Below, piece after piece: positions 24,812-35,019 of a stretch of DNA of 64,000 nucleotides (position 1 is the first letter of the stretch; each line of letters opens with the position of its first letter). The DNA is from Tubulanus polymorphus. Its lineage: Eukaryota; Nemertea; Palaeonemertea; Tubulaniformes; Tubulanidae. The translations under genes were made by a program, and so were the position numbers. The notes below the pieces were generated by a model. That model did no database searches, was not told the origin of the DNA, and saw only the letters and a program-made list of their open reading frames with translations. The stretch is taken from the NCBI RefSeq assembly GCF_964204645.1, contig NC_134031.1, forward strand, positions 1,905,001-1,969,000, in the 5' to 3' direction.

Positions 24812-27679
24812 ATCTGTCTGTCTGTTTGTCTGTCTGTTTATCTATCTATCTGTCTGTCTGTCTGTCTATCTGTCTGTTTATCTATCTATCTGTCTGTCTA
24901 TCTGTCTGTCTGTCTATCTGTCTGTCTGTCTATCTGTCTGTCTGTTTATCTATCTATCTGTCTGTCTATCTGTCTGTCTATCTGTCTGTCTGTTTATCTA
25001 TCTATCTATCTGTCTGTCTATCTATCTGTCTGTCTATCTGTCTGTCTGTTTATCTATCTATCTGTCTGTCTGTCTGTCTATCTGTCTCTCTGTCTGTCTG
25101 TTTATCTATCTATCTGTCTGTCTGTCTATCTGTCTGTCTGTCTGTCGGTCTGTCTGTCTGTCTGTTTATCTATCTGTCTGTCTGTCTGTCTAGCCGTCCT
25201 CTCTTGCTACAAATTGTGTAATTGTTTCCAATGAACTGATGTTTTTTTTTCTCTGCGATTCAGCATATCACAAAAATTATATTTTAATAAGAATAGATAT
25301 CAGGAGGGGACCACAGAGGAGCTGTAATCCATGAGACACAGACCTCTGGCCCCCTTGGTTCTTTCACTCGGTTTTATGCATCGGTTGTGAAAGTTACTGG
25401 TATTCACGATCGAATTAATTATCTGGGAATTGTTTAAAATAGACGATATAAAATTATTCATACTCTCGGTAAACAGGGCGTTTAAAGCATAGCTTTGTCG
25501 TAATGTTGTCTTTGACTTGTTTATTTTCAGGGGACACAATCAAAGACTTGAATTTCTCGGTGATACAATCATTCAACTGATCGCTACGGAATATCTGTTC
25601 AAACACTTCCCTGATCATCACGAAGGTCATTTATCTGTAAGTTAAACTCTAGAATTTTAGAACTGTGGAATGAAATGAGTTCAGGATGTCGGGGATTTTC
25701 TGTAAACATGTGATGATAAATTATGTTTTGATAATGTTTTTAGTTGTTGCGAGCGTCGCTGGTTAATAATCGCACTCAAGCGGTCGTCTGCGATGATCTC
25801 GGGATGTGTGGTTACGTCATGTACGGCGAGGACAGAATCGGACGTTCGCATTTCGAAATGAGACATAAAGAAAAGGCTGATTTATTGGAAGGTAATTTAA
25901 GATGTTGCGTAATTAATGACAGGGTCCCTGCGACTCCTTGATTCCTTAAAAACTCCTTCTCATGGAAAAATGCCTTAAACTCCTTAAATTTGAGCAAAAT
26001 GCCTGACACTTTGAAAAATTTTGAGAAATAGGCTAAAAGAAATTTTAGAAGTTGTGCAGTAAATAAGGACAGTTGGGACCTGGATTTGTTGCCCATTTAG
26101 GCAGTTAGAGAATGAGAAAGGATAGGAATTTGCTTACAAAACCACAGAAATAATGGTTTACCCCGATAAACACTACTGATTTAGCAGGAATGACTGATCT
26201 GTAGGAACCCTGTACGACCTCCAGTTGGCCAAGTGGACTAATGTCTACTTCAACTTGGTTTGTGAGAAGGAGATGCCATCAGTTTTCGTTGTACTTGGAT
26301 TGATTTTGTGTTTATTTTCAGCGTTTCTCGGTGCGTTGTTCGTTGATAAGAATCTCGAATATTGTAAAGTTTTCTGTCAAGTTTGTTTCTTCCCGCGTTT
26401 AAAAGTAAGCATTGCATCATACTTCATGGTAGTATATGAATAGCCATCCATTTGGCTTCAAATAGCCATAAATTTGGCCATATCTTATCATACGGCCTGT
26501 ATTTTCAGATGTTCATTTTGAATCAAGATTGGAACGATCCCAAGTCACAGTTACAGCAATGTTGCCTGACGTTACGTGAATTAGACAGCGGTGAACCTGA
26601 AATACCTACTTATAAGTAAGTGAAGTTGGGCCGGATCCAGGACAAATTTCTCACTGTATTCCGGATTTAGGACTGTACTTTATATTGTTTTTCTCATTTT
26701 TACCGTAGAGTGATTGAATCTACTGGACCTACTAATACCAGACAGTATACTGTAGCTGTGTATTTCCGCGGAGAGCGTCTGGCTACAGGAACCGGACACA
26801 GTATTCATGAGGCTCAAATGTGTGCCGCAGATAACGCATTGGAGACTAAAGCAGGTATGGAAAGCTGAGCTGAGGTTTAGCCAGTCACCGGACTGCAGTT
26901 TAGCCAGTAACTGGAGTTGGGTTAAGTCAGTAACTGGACTGCAGTTTAGTCATTAACTGAACTATGGCTAAGTCAGTAACTGGACTGTGGTTAAGTCAGT
27001 AACTGGACTGTGGTTTAATCAGTAACTGGACTAACTGGACTGCAGTTGAGTCATTAACTGGACTATGGCTAAGTCAGTAACTGGACTGCAGTTTAGTCAT
27101 TAACTGAACTATGGCTAAGTCAGTAACTGGAATGTGGTTAAGTCAGTAACTGGACTATGGCTAAGTCAGTAACTGGACTGCAGTTTAGTCATTAACTGGA
27201 CTATGGCTAAGTCAGTAACTGGACTGCAGTTTAATCATTAACTGAACTATGGCTAAGTCAGTAACTGGAATGTGGTTAAGCCAGTAACTGGACTATGGCT
27301 AAGTCAGTAACTGGACTGCAGTTTAGTCATTAACTGGACTATGGCTAAGTCAGTAACTGGACTGCAGTTTAGTCATTAACTGGACTATGGTTTAGTCAGT
27401 AACTGGAATGTGGGTTGGTCAGTAACCGGACTGTGGTTTAGAATCTTTAAATGCTCTGGATTAAAGTAAATGAATTTTCTTTCAATTGTTGTTGTAGATT
27501 TGTTCCCTCAGTTGGGCTATCAACGTCGAGCAATCGAGAAACGTTACAAGGTTAAACCGAAAGCGACCGGAAGCGACAACATGAAACTGTGGGACTGGGA
27601 TAAAGACTCGTTCATTCGAAACGAAAATCGTGAACGCGATAAGAAAAAAACCGACAGAAAAAACGAAGATAAAATCTGA
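16284..27679 (+). CDS. DROSHA: Drosha, nuclear RNase III of the Microprocessor
   Basis: Twenty-five exons join in frame to 1483 residues: 16284-16370, 16604-17784, 17880-17957, 18342-18456, 18870-19059, 19670-19866, 20233-20313, 20517-20603, 20799-20885, 21030-21101, 21181-21328, 21654-21954, 22259-22466, 22753-22860, 22944-23082, 23354-23474, 23667-23766, 23971-24073, 24477-24753, 25531-25636, 25744-25891, 26322-26404, 26509-26615, 26709-26854 and 27498-27679. All junctions are GT-AG. The order is: proline-rich (about 30-80), Arg/Ser-rich (100-480), acidic Ser-rich linker, central domain (GPLCKC, LYHYRIT, PTVIEYD), RNase IIIa ([14 protein letters not shown]; catalytic Glu in MANVFEAL), RNase IIIb ([11 protein letters not shown]; catalytic Glu in ADLLEAFLGAL) and a dsRNA-binding domain (about 1345-1425). 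Both catalytic centres look intact. It cleaves primary microRNAs with DGCR8/Pasha in the nucleus. It is slightly longer than human Drosha (1374). The first exon is short and its start is less certain than the rest. Confidence 0.95.
17576..17645 (+). repeat. In-frame tandem repeat in the Drosha N terminus
   Basis: About 12-base units encode a run of six near-identical D-R-[GAS]-G modules, the [12 protein letters not shown]-like stretch inside the Arg/Ser-rich domain. The reading frame is kept. It is probably length-variable between individuals. Confidence 0.8.
19130..19582. mobile_element. hAT-like MITE copy in Drosha intron 5
   Basis: The element opens with CAGGGTCCCTAC and closes with its complement GTAGGGACCCTG (about 19132-19579). 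The interior matches the copy at 25920-26215, for example TTTGCTTACAAAACCACAGA and AGATAAACAGCACTGATTTAG. The CAGGG termini resemble hAT elements; the flanking 8 bp do not match well. Confidence 0.65.
24778..25192. repeat. (TCTG/TCTA)n compound microsatellite in Drosha intron 19
   Basis: About 100 tetranucleotide units, TCTG with interspersed TCTA and TTTA, within intron 24754-25530. The open frame through it is an artefact. Confidence 0.95.
25918..26215. mobile_element. Second hAT-like MITE copy, in Drosha intron 21
   Basis: It begins CAGGGTCCCTGC and ends GTAGGAACCCTG, with internal sequence shared with the 19130-19582 copy but shorter by about 155 bp, so one copy has an internal deletion or insertion. 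Confidence 0.65.
26875..27432. repeat. Minisatellite in Drosha intron 24
   Basis: Tandem units of about 23 bases and higher-order 46-base pairs built on TAAGTCAGTAACTGGACT and TTTAGTCATTAACTGGACT, filling most of intron 26855-27497. The higher-order alternation indicates recent amplification. Confidence 0.9.
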
Positions 27680-27821
27680 AAAAAAACAATGATTTGAATG
27701 CCTGGTAGTGTTTGTAAAGATAACGATTTCTTTTTTACTAATCTAAGTCGTGTGATTTCGTGCTAAATTTTCTGCGATCATGTGTTGAAAAATATATTAG
27801 AATTTTCACATTTATTTATGG

Positions 27822-27827
27822 AATAAA
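27822..27827 (+). terminator. Polyadenylation signal for Drosha
   Basis: AATAAA about 145 bases after the Drosha stop codon, in an AT-rich 3' UTR. Confidence 0.6.
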
Positions 27828-28049
27828 AACTGACGTCTCTTCCCTTCTTTAAACTCAGTCGAGTCATTTATAAATAAAAAGGGATATATTTCATAATTCT
27901 ACGTTTTTTTAATGTGATTTCTGAGCGTGGTTATGAATTTTCAAGCTCCTGTCTGTGGTGGATTTCATTTTAGTTCTTATTTATGATAAAATACCTCGTA
28001 CAAAATAAATCGAGTGTTTCGTCAGGGGATTCCTCATTGCTACGTGGGT

Positions 28050-28115
28050 TGACGTCATCCATGCGTTAACGATTGGCTGCCGGACTGTGACTTAACTTCC
28101 GTTTACGTGACGTCA
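28050..28115. promoter_or_regulatory. Cluster of two perfect CRE palindromes and a CCAAT box
   Basis: TGACGTCA occurs at 28050-28057 and again at 28108-28115, with an inverted CCAAT motif (GATTGGCT) near 28071. Such clustering is typical of ATF/CREB-controlled promoters, but the position is between the 3' ends of two genes and I find no coding exon to attach it to. Confidence 0.35.
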
Positions 28116-28613
28116 TGTCCGCGTAGACACAACTGGACGGTTCGTTTCACGCGACACGCGTGAACTTTTCAGACCTACAGCTGAGTAATACCTTGTAGTT
28201 TGCGTTAGGCTTACTAATGATTTTGCATACCGGATGAAAAGCTACTCGTAGATTTGTAAAAATAAATCCATATACAACATAACATAATTTGTCGTATATC
28301 ATTATGTAGATTTGTTTTGTATTTAAAAATGTGCACAGATTGTGTAGCCTATATAGGTGCGTACCGCCAGATGACAAAAATCAAACCAATTTAGGCTGAT
28401 GTATACACAATCAACGAACTATATCAAGTTCAATGAGTTCATTTTTATCCGTACGAGTAATCGTGTTTATCCATCGAATCGGCCCTGAGCTCTTCCACAA
28501 ATTCTAGATCTCTCAGAAGAAACATTCATTTTTGTTTCAATGGTAAAAAAGCTCGTGCTTGGGCACGGGAGATTAAATCTAGGTTTATACGCTTTTTGTG
28601 AATGTGGGGCCAG

Positions 28614-28619
28614 TTTATT
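28614..28619 (-). terminator. Candidate polyadenylation signal for the secreted peptide gene
   Basis: AATAAA on the minus strand, about 165 bases past the stop codon of the eight-cysteine peptide. Confidence 0.45.
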
Positions 28620-28781
28620 TGGACAGAACGGTAACCAACTATAGATGAATCAATCGTTCAGAAAACATGAACACCGTTTGTTGTATTTACCGAAAAGTTT
28701 GTATTTTTCAAACCTTTTTAAAAGGACAGGATTCAGAAGCTAGGCACCTGAGAGTTCGTTGATAAATGGATGAAACATAAT

Positions 28782-30242
28782 TTAGTAAACTACACGGCAT
28801 TTATGAGTTCTCATACAGCTTGAAATACACGGAGCTCGACAGGAATTATCACCGCAAGCCATGCAACCCCGAGCACATTCAGTAAACCCGGGTACTTCAC
28901 AGTCGCTGTCACTAATTCCGGCTTCGCAGACACCCGCCATACTGAATACCACGGCCACCACGGCGATACAAATAATACCAAAAACCTACAAAAATACGGA
29001 ATAAATATTCAATTTGTGATTAATTGGTGCTATATGTGCTATCTCCACTGCAACATATGTGCTATGTTCACAGAGCTGAGATCATATATGATGAGGTCAG
29101 AACATTGGCCAGAGTTCGGCTCAGACCCCCTGGACCCGAGGGGTGGATTCAAGGGGAGGGTACTACAGGGGATACGCATACCCTTAAAATGTTATGGGAA
29201 AAATATTAAACTGACACATAGAAAAGTTTAAATTCATAAGCTTGTTTTCTGTATCGAGGTCCATGTGGTCAGAATGTAGACCTCGTATTACCCATACGTT
29301 TAGTGGACTGAGATAAGCTTAGGTCAACACTGACAACTAATCTAACGCACTGGCCTTCAAATGGTCAAAATATTTGCAATCGGTTGCAGGGGTGTACAGG
29401 GGTGTTCAGGGGTATACAGGGGGTATACAGGGGTGTTCAGGGGGTATACAGGGGTGTTCAGGGGTGTACATGGACTGTTATTCATGAAGTTAGACAAAAA
29501 TTAGCATGGTGTCTAATTGGTCCGCGAATGTGGTCTCCCTGGTGCGCGCCGAATCGGCGAAGTACGCCGTCTGTCTGATAAAATATTCAAAACATACATA
29601 TATATGATGATATCGAATAACGCTCTTCGTAATTCAACGAAATTGCCTTCAATTACCATAAACCCGAGACATTTCGTGTATATATATTAGATTTGTCTCG
29701 GATAGAAATGAATTCTCAGTAGAACTCGATCGTACAGAGAAATGTAACGTTTCTCGCAAACAAACGCGATAATTACTAAATCGCTAAAAAACGACTGTTT
29801 TCAAGTTTTTTTGTGACTCTGGTATAAACGCATTCTGTATGAGTCGGCGTAGCCAGCATGTAGCGCTGTTGGCACGGGCCTACAATTTTTTTGGCTATAA
29901 TTGTTACTTCAAGACATGTATAATATCCTAAGTCTATAAACTTGCTGAACTAGTTTAAAGAGTCTTAATCAATTGATTATATATACTAACTCTTTGGTTT
30001 TTTTTAATTCTGTTTAAAAGTAATATTGAAATTCATATTTTCGTGCCTTTCCTACTGAAATCCTTTGGCACCAAAAACCAGCGTAATTAGAATTATTGCC
30101 AAAACATTTTTTTTCAAACGAAAAATTCAATTTGTAACATCAATATGAAATTTTGCCCATAAAAAAAAATCGAAATAAAATTTCATGATTTAGAAAACAA
30201 ATTGCCATGAAAAAATTCTTATTTGAAATACATTACCTTCAT
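28782..30242 (-). CDS. Small secreted eight-cysteine peptide (two coding exons)
   Basis: On the minus strand, exon 1 (30242-30237) contributes only ATG AAG, followed by the donor GTAATG. Exon 2 (28985-28782) follows a TTTTTGTAG acceptor. The 69-residue product has a textbook signal peptide (MKVFGIICIAVVAVVFSM..., likely cut after CEA at residue 24). The mature part is about 45 residues with eight cysteines spaced C-x7-C-x3-C-x2-C-x4-C-x3-C-x3-C-x5-C and the C terminus CRVVY. A TATA box lies upstream at 30365-30359. No known family is recognised; candidates are a disulfide-rich antimicrobial, hormone-like, protease-inhibitor or toxin-like peptide, and nothing in the sequence decides between them. 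The two-codon exon is inferred from phase and signal-peptide fit. Confidence 0.65.
28986..30236 (-). other. Intron of the secreted peptide gene
   Basis: It contains a GT-rich minisatellite at 29388-29470 and otherwise AT-rich sequence. A GC-richer patch around 29130-29170 has short open frames on the plus strand without splice support. Confidence 0.45.
29388..29470. repeat. GGGGTGTTCA/GGGTATACA minisatellite
   Basis: About eight degenerate 10-12-base units of CAGGGGTGTTCAGGGGTATA type. Confidence 0.85.
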
Positions 30243-30358
30243 AATGTTGCGAGTGACAGGTGTTAAAGTATTTAGAGTGCTGCTGTTTTACACGTATGTA
30301 CAACTGTTTTGTTCAACAGATGAATCCAAAATGATTTTACCCTAAATCGCCGAGATTC

Positions 30359-30365
30359 ATTTATA
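30359..30365 (-). promoter_or_regulatory. TATA box for the secreted peptide gene
   Basis: On the minus strand GGGCTATAAATG lies 117 bases before the start codon at 30242. A start site about 30 bases downstream would give a 5' UTR near 90 bases. Confidence 0.45.
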
Positions 30366-31713
30366 GCCCTAGCACATCCATAAACAGTTCATTAATTTTT
30401 GCGCGTTTAAATTTGACGAGTTGCGAATTTTCATGAAATACAATGTTCGCAATTGTGTAGACGGTCAGCGGTCCTGGTGCTGTATTTGTCGGATAGTTGG
30501 TGTGGAAATATTCGAAAATTGGACACTTTCGAAATAAACGTCTGTCGCTTTCGCCCCGATTGTCATGAAACTAAACGTCTGTTAAGTTTTCGATATAAAT
30601 CGTTCCTACCAAATGATTTTTAACAACGAAAGTCATCAATGTTGTCGATAGATTTCAAGAATTAAGGGTCATTAAAAGTTACAGTTCATCTGAAGTCCAT
30701 GTGAGGTTGAAACAACGGTTTGTATTACAAAGTGATTCGATCCAAAACCAGCTAGCCCCGTGACAACGTCAGCTGTTAGCTGTGGGTAGAACCTCATAGA
30801 CAAATAATCAAACCAATTGTTTAGAAAACAATTGACGATAGAATTTTATTTCATGAAATAACAGCTGCACTGAACTATATTCGCTTTTTTCACCGGGACA
30901 AAATGTTAAATTCTCATAGAACAAAAACCACCTGCGATCTATTATAAAATTGCTTTGTATTTATCGTCCAGTTTTGCCCACGCCTGGCATAGGGCACATC
31001 AATCAATACTGACCAGGCATCTATGACGCGCTTACTAGATGATAGACCTACACACTTAGACTCGTAATTGAGACGTTGACGAGATATCTCCTATCTATTT
31101 TGAATTGCTAATGGATTTTACTGTTGCTTATTTCATATAAGTGAATTGAACTCAATTAGCCTTTTATTGCGCGTACCACATCAGGATTAATTGCGCATCT
31201 CGGAGGCAATGAAATTTTAATTCAATTTCTTAATTTCATTATGTTCTTTTATGACATGATTTCAACGCCCTGCGCCCCTATAATCACGTACTGAACCCGT
31301 ACTGCTATTGTCGCACGCAAAGCTTTTTCGTCGCTTATTTGGAAAACTCATTCATAAACTCGTTGGCTTTAATCCACTATAAGCGTTCGAATCCCAAAAT
31401 CAACGGTCGTTTCCCTTGAGATTCTGTGTGAGACGACTCGTTATGTCTGTTGCAGTAAATGTTCGATGGTTTAAACCAGTGCTATGCCTATAATCAGACA
31501 GAATGTGGACGATACGACAAAAGGTACGGATCGCCGCATATAGCGAGGCGGCCAAAAGCTGTGAATTTCAGTTTTGAAGCGACACTTAGAATGTATATGT
31601 ACCGATAATCATAACTTTTCCGCTCCTTCTTTGGGAAGAACTCAATGATAAATGTTTTTGCCAGTAAAAGTCTGTTGCTCATCATGGCTTACAGAGGCGT
31701 CTATGTCTTCCAT

Positions 31714-31991
31714 CTAATCTGTCTCGCATTTTTTTATCGTTGACCATTCTAATGTGGATGCCAATTTCCCTGCGTCTTTCCCTTCTTCCGATTCGGATGA
31801 GGTCTCGGAGCCTTGATCCTCGAGACTCGTGGCCATTAGCCGGTTATCTATACTAAACGAATCGGTGTTTTTTTTTTGCGTCTGTTGTTGACATAGCAGC
31901 GGATTAATTGCGGATTGTCTGCACGTATAGTCCTCCTCTCGTCTGCATCTCTTATTCAACATCAGACGACGAATATCGTCATAAATCATCC
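31714..31991 (-). CDS. Possible orphan coding exon, unidentified
   Basis: A minus-strand frame of about 91 codons follows a weak AG (GTGCAG) and encodes a hydrophilic product with a Ser/Glu-rich patch (GSETSSESEEGKDAGK). No domain or partner exon was found, and the polypyrimidine tract is poor. It may be fortuitous. Confidence 0.2.
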
Positions 31992-32101
31992 TGCACTTAG
32001 GACCGTATTGTATGATATAAAATGTATATCACGAGTCCGAAAAAAAAACGATATTCGTTTGCAGAATTTTGGGCACTACGTCGCCCACTGAAGTCGTTCC
32101 T

Positions 32102-32273
32102 CGGCGCCGTGGCCGAGTGGTTTAAGCCGCCGGTTACTGGTCTCGTCAATCCAGGGTTTATGGGTTCAAACAGAGTTTTTTGGTCGAAGGTTCTTCTCTG
32201 GTCTCCCCCCCCATTGGTAAAAAGATTATAATGCCCTGCGTGGCGCTAAGCGGGTTGAGGGTGAAAAGAAAAA
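32102..32273 (+). mobile_element. Full-length tRNA-derived SINE with 12-bp target-site duplication
   Basis: A 172-bp insertion is bracketed by the exact direct repeat GAAGTCGTTCCT at 32090-32101 and 32274-32285. The head is tRNA-like: an A box TGGCCGAGTGG near 32109 as in tRNA-Ser/Leu, and a B-box-like GGGTTCAAAC about 45 bases on. An unrelated body with TGCCCTGCGTGGCGCTAAGC follows, and the 3' tail is A-rich (GTGAAAAGAAAAA). It is a retroposed, non-coding element; transcription would be by RNA polymerase III. Confidence 0.8.
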
Positions 32274-33674
32274 GAAGTCGTTCCTTGTTTCCTGTATCGG
32301 TATTCTGCCTATTCCGTATCAGCAAATCGTCTGAGACAATTCGTAACGAAAATCTCATGCATTATAGAGATAACATGAGCAAATGACTTGCAGATACACA
32401 CTTAACAGCTCGGGCGGTTAAGCCGTGGCCGGCTCAGGCCCCCCGGGAATTAGATCTAACAGTTTCAGTTTCGGCGTACACTTATTACACACGCCAAAAT
32501 ATATCATAGCTAATTGCCGCACGTTGTTACAATATACAGCAGGGAACTGACTCGTATACGATCCTTCATTGAATATGTTCTTAGCAAATACACCTAGGAA
32601 CTAACTACTGCGCGAGGATAAGCTATATCCCCTCGACGGCTAGCAGTTCAAATATGTATCAGATTTCGACTCATCGAATGTTGGTTACGCAACTTCAAGA
32701 GAGATTCTATAAACTCATGATGCGTAACGCATCTCGGCACCGGATCTCCGTCCAGTCGATCGCGTGATTAGAATTCTAACGACCGAAGATTTCAGTCGGG
32801 AAAACGGATGGTGAATATTGATGCTCCGGAATGAATTGTCAATATTGTTGCTGTGGAAAATGAACCGAGCATGGACTTGGCGCAAGTGAGCATTTCGACA
32901 GGAATATGCACAAGCGGTTAAGACCATAAAGGGACACAGCGGGTTGGTATTGGAATAAACGGAGTTTACTTCGTGAAGTCAGTTGAAACAAGTCAAGAGC
33001 TCCGGAAAATAGTTAAATGCTAATTGATAAGTTTCTGTGGAGTTTAGAGTCGTATCCCAATCTGAAAATAGCAAACTTCCATGTGTGTTTTTCGTAACAA
33101 TGTTGATAATATTCAGAATATTTGCTGCGATGGACATAAAAAGCCGAAACGTCGGTGTACGTTAGTGTTTGTGCGCGAAAACAATGTAAACTTAATTTTC
33201 GGCTTTTAACGTTAATGGCGCATAAATACACATAATACGTAACCGTCATACGAGAGGCTTGTGATATTTGATTATTCGATGGTTTGCATTAAGTCCGCGG
33301 ACTGTGAAAGGATGCTGCTATACGCTTGTTTTCCCGCGGGACGAGGAATGATTGAATAATAGAAACAGAACAATAATTCGGGCGGGGGAAAGTCTATACT
33401 GCGCGACGATGATGCGCTCTCACTCCCGTGTATCGGATATAAACATTGACAGGATGAAAGCGACAGTGACAATTTCATGATGTATCGTCTGTCATCGTCT
33501 CTCAGCTTGTCGCTCGTTCCGACGAATGGATGTTCGAATGAAAAATTATTTTTTTTTTGCGTTTACAGTTGTTTTCATCCTCTCTGCTCGCGCATTGCTG
33601 AGTGATGGATGTGGATATAGCGTCTGAACTGCTCGGTAAATATCAATCGATGATGCTTAATATTCTCAACTTTC

Positions 33675-33910
33675 TGAACTAGCTTCACAGTTGTGGGCTT
33701 GATTTGAAGATCCAGTTCTACAGTTGTGTAGGTTTAATTTGACTCACGATCCAGTTTCACAGTTGTGTGTGTGTGGGTTTAATTTGAATCGGGATCCAGT
33801 TCCACAGTTGTGTGTGTGGGTTTACTTTGAATCTGAATTCTGTTCCACATTAGTGATTTAATTCGTTGTAGACAAGAGATAATTTGACTTTGGATCTAGT
33901 TCCATAGATA
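33675..33910. repeat. Degenerate ~55-bp minisatellite
   Basis: Four to six diverged units with the core GATCCAGTTCCACAGTTGTG followed by GGTTTAATTTGA. Related CCCAGTTCC fragments also occur near 36911 and 21350, so the core is dispersed. Confidence 0.7.
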
Positions 33911-34890
33911 CGGGTCTATTTTCAAGTCAGTATCTAATTGATTTTACCTTAGTTATCTTTTTTATTACGTTTGTCGTCTTTATGTGAGAAGACGGTGATT
34001 AAACAAACGCAACCAAAAGAAATTTCTGGTTGCTTGGAAACGTAAGTAAAATTGGCAGATGCCAGTCGATACCCGAGCATCAGTTGTTGATAGCCCTTCA
34101 AAATCACTGATATACCGTAACAGCTTGCGAACGGGCACTAAATGAATTATTTATTCACAATGATACGTAACTATTGAAAAATCAAATATTTGATATCAAG
34201 ATCTATTCATCACGTGCTGAGTTGACTTGATTGTAGTGGTTTGTTTGAGGATAGTCCAAAGTGATCAGTAACAAAGGTAATACGCGTACATGCGCAGTCG
34301 CGGTAGATTTCATGTTAGAATCTGTATATACAGTTTACTACTATAACGAAAAAACTATGCTTTCTTTTCGTATCTTTTTATACACAATCTGTTTCATAAG
34401 TATCATAACATACCTGTCAGTGCGTGCGGTGTAAGCGAAACTCGTTTCACAAACAATTAAGACGTTCCGGGGAAATGTAGCTATAGAGAGGTCGGGTGGG
34501 AGAGAACTTCCTCTGGGCTAAACCAAACAAACCATCGTTTTCGTTCTGTAACCGCGCGCGGAGGCTGTATGCTCAAACGCTATCGGATTCTATAATCTAA
34601 CCTGTGACTGTAATATTTCATTCGGTTAATTCCGGAGCAGTGTCGATGGGATTAGTTTATGGAATGGTTTGATGATTGATCGGTGTAATGTAGACGTTTC
34701 TACCACCTTGTATGTCGGCGGTGTGATGTAATCATCGAAGTCAACGTTGTATATCCACCTGATGTTTGTATAGCAATAAGCTGATTTAGAATAGCAATAA
34801 ACTGTCGAATATCATCCCCCCGATAGTATCGCCGTCCTTGTTGATAAACGTACTTCTTTCGTAGATGCCAATTTCCCATCGCGTGTAGAA

Positions 34891-34897
34891 TATAAAC
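34891..34897 (+). promoter_or_regulatory. Candidate TATA box for the four-pass membrane protein gene
   Basis: TATAAAC lies about 130 bases before the ATG at 35020. Alternatively, the CAATTTCAG at 34990-34998 is a splice acceptor and the promoter lies further upstream. Confidence 0.3.
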
Positions 34898-35019
34898 GCT
34901 GACGACTCCCCTTGAGTCCTATCAGCTCATAGTCACCACGCGTCTTCGCATCAGAAGCATTTCCAACAACTCAATAAAACCTGTCTTTTCAATTTCAGAC
35001 ATAGTCGAAATATGACACG

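Larger units (their letters stand above)
27828..28781. other. Intergenic gap between two convergent genes
   Basis: Apart from the CRE-pair cluster at 28050-28115 and the minus-strand polyadenylation signal at 28614-28619, I see no gene. The open frames are short and unconvincing. Confidence 0.5.
30366..34890. other. Intergenic region, no firm gene
   Basis: Mostly AT-rich non-coding DNA. It holds the SINE at 32102-32273, a possible coding exon at 31714-31991 and a degenerate satellite at 33675-33910. A GCCGAAACGTCGGT motif near 33134 resembles sequence found at some retroelement 3' ends. Confidence 0.5.

Noticed and set aside
24778-25192. CRISPR-like repeat array
   Set aside because: A tetranucleotide satellite without unique spacers, in a eukaryotic intron.
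24790-25221. 143-codon open frame on the plus strand
   Set aside because: Created by the TCTG/TCTA microsatellite inside a Drosha intron.
33604-33636. Possible first coding exon (MDVDIASELLG then GTAAAT)
   Set aside because: Joining it in phase to the exon at 34999 hits a stop after five codons.
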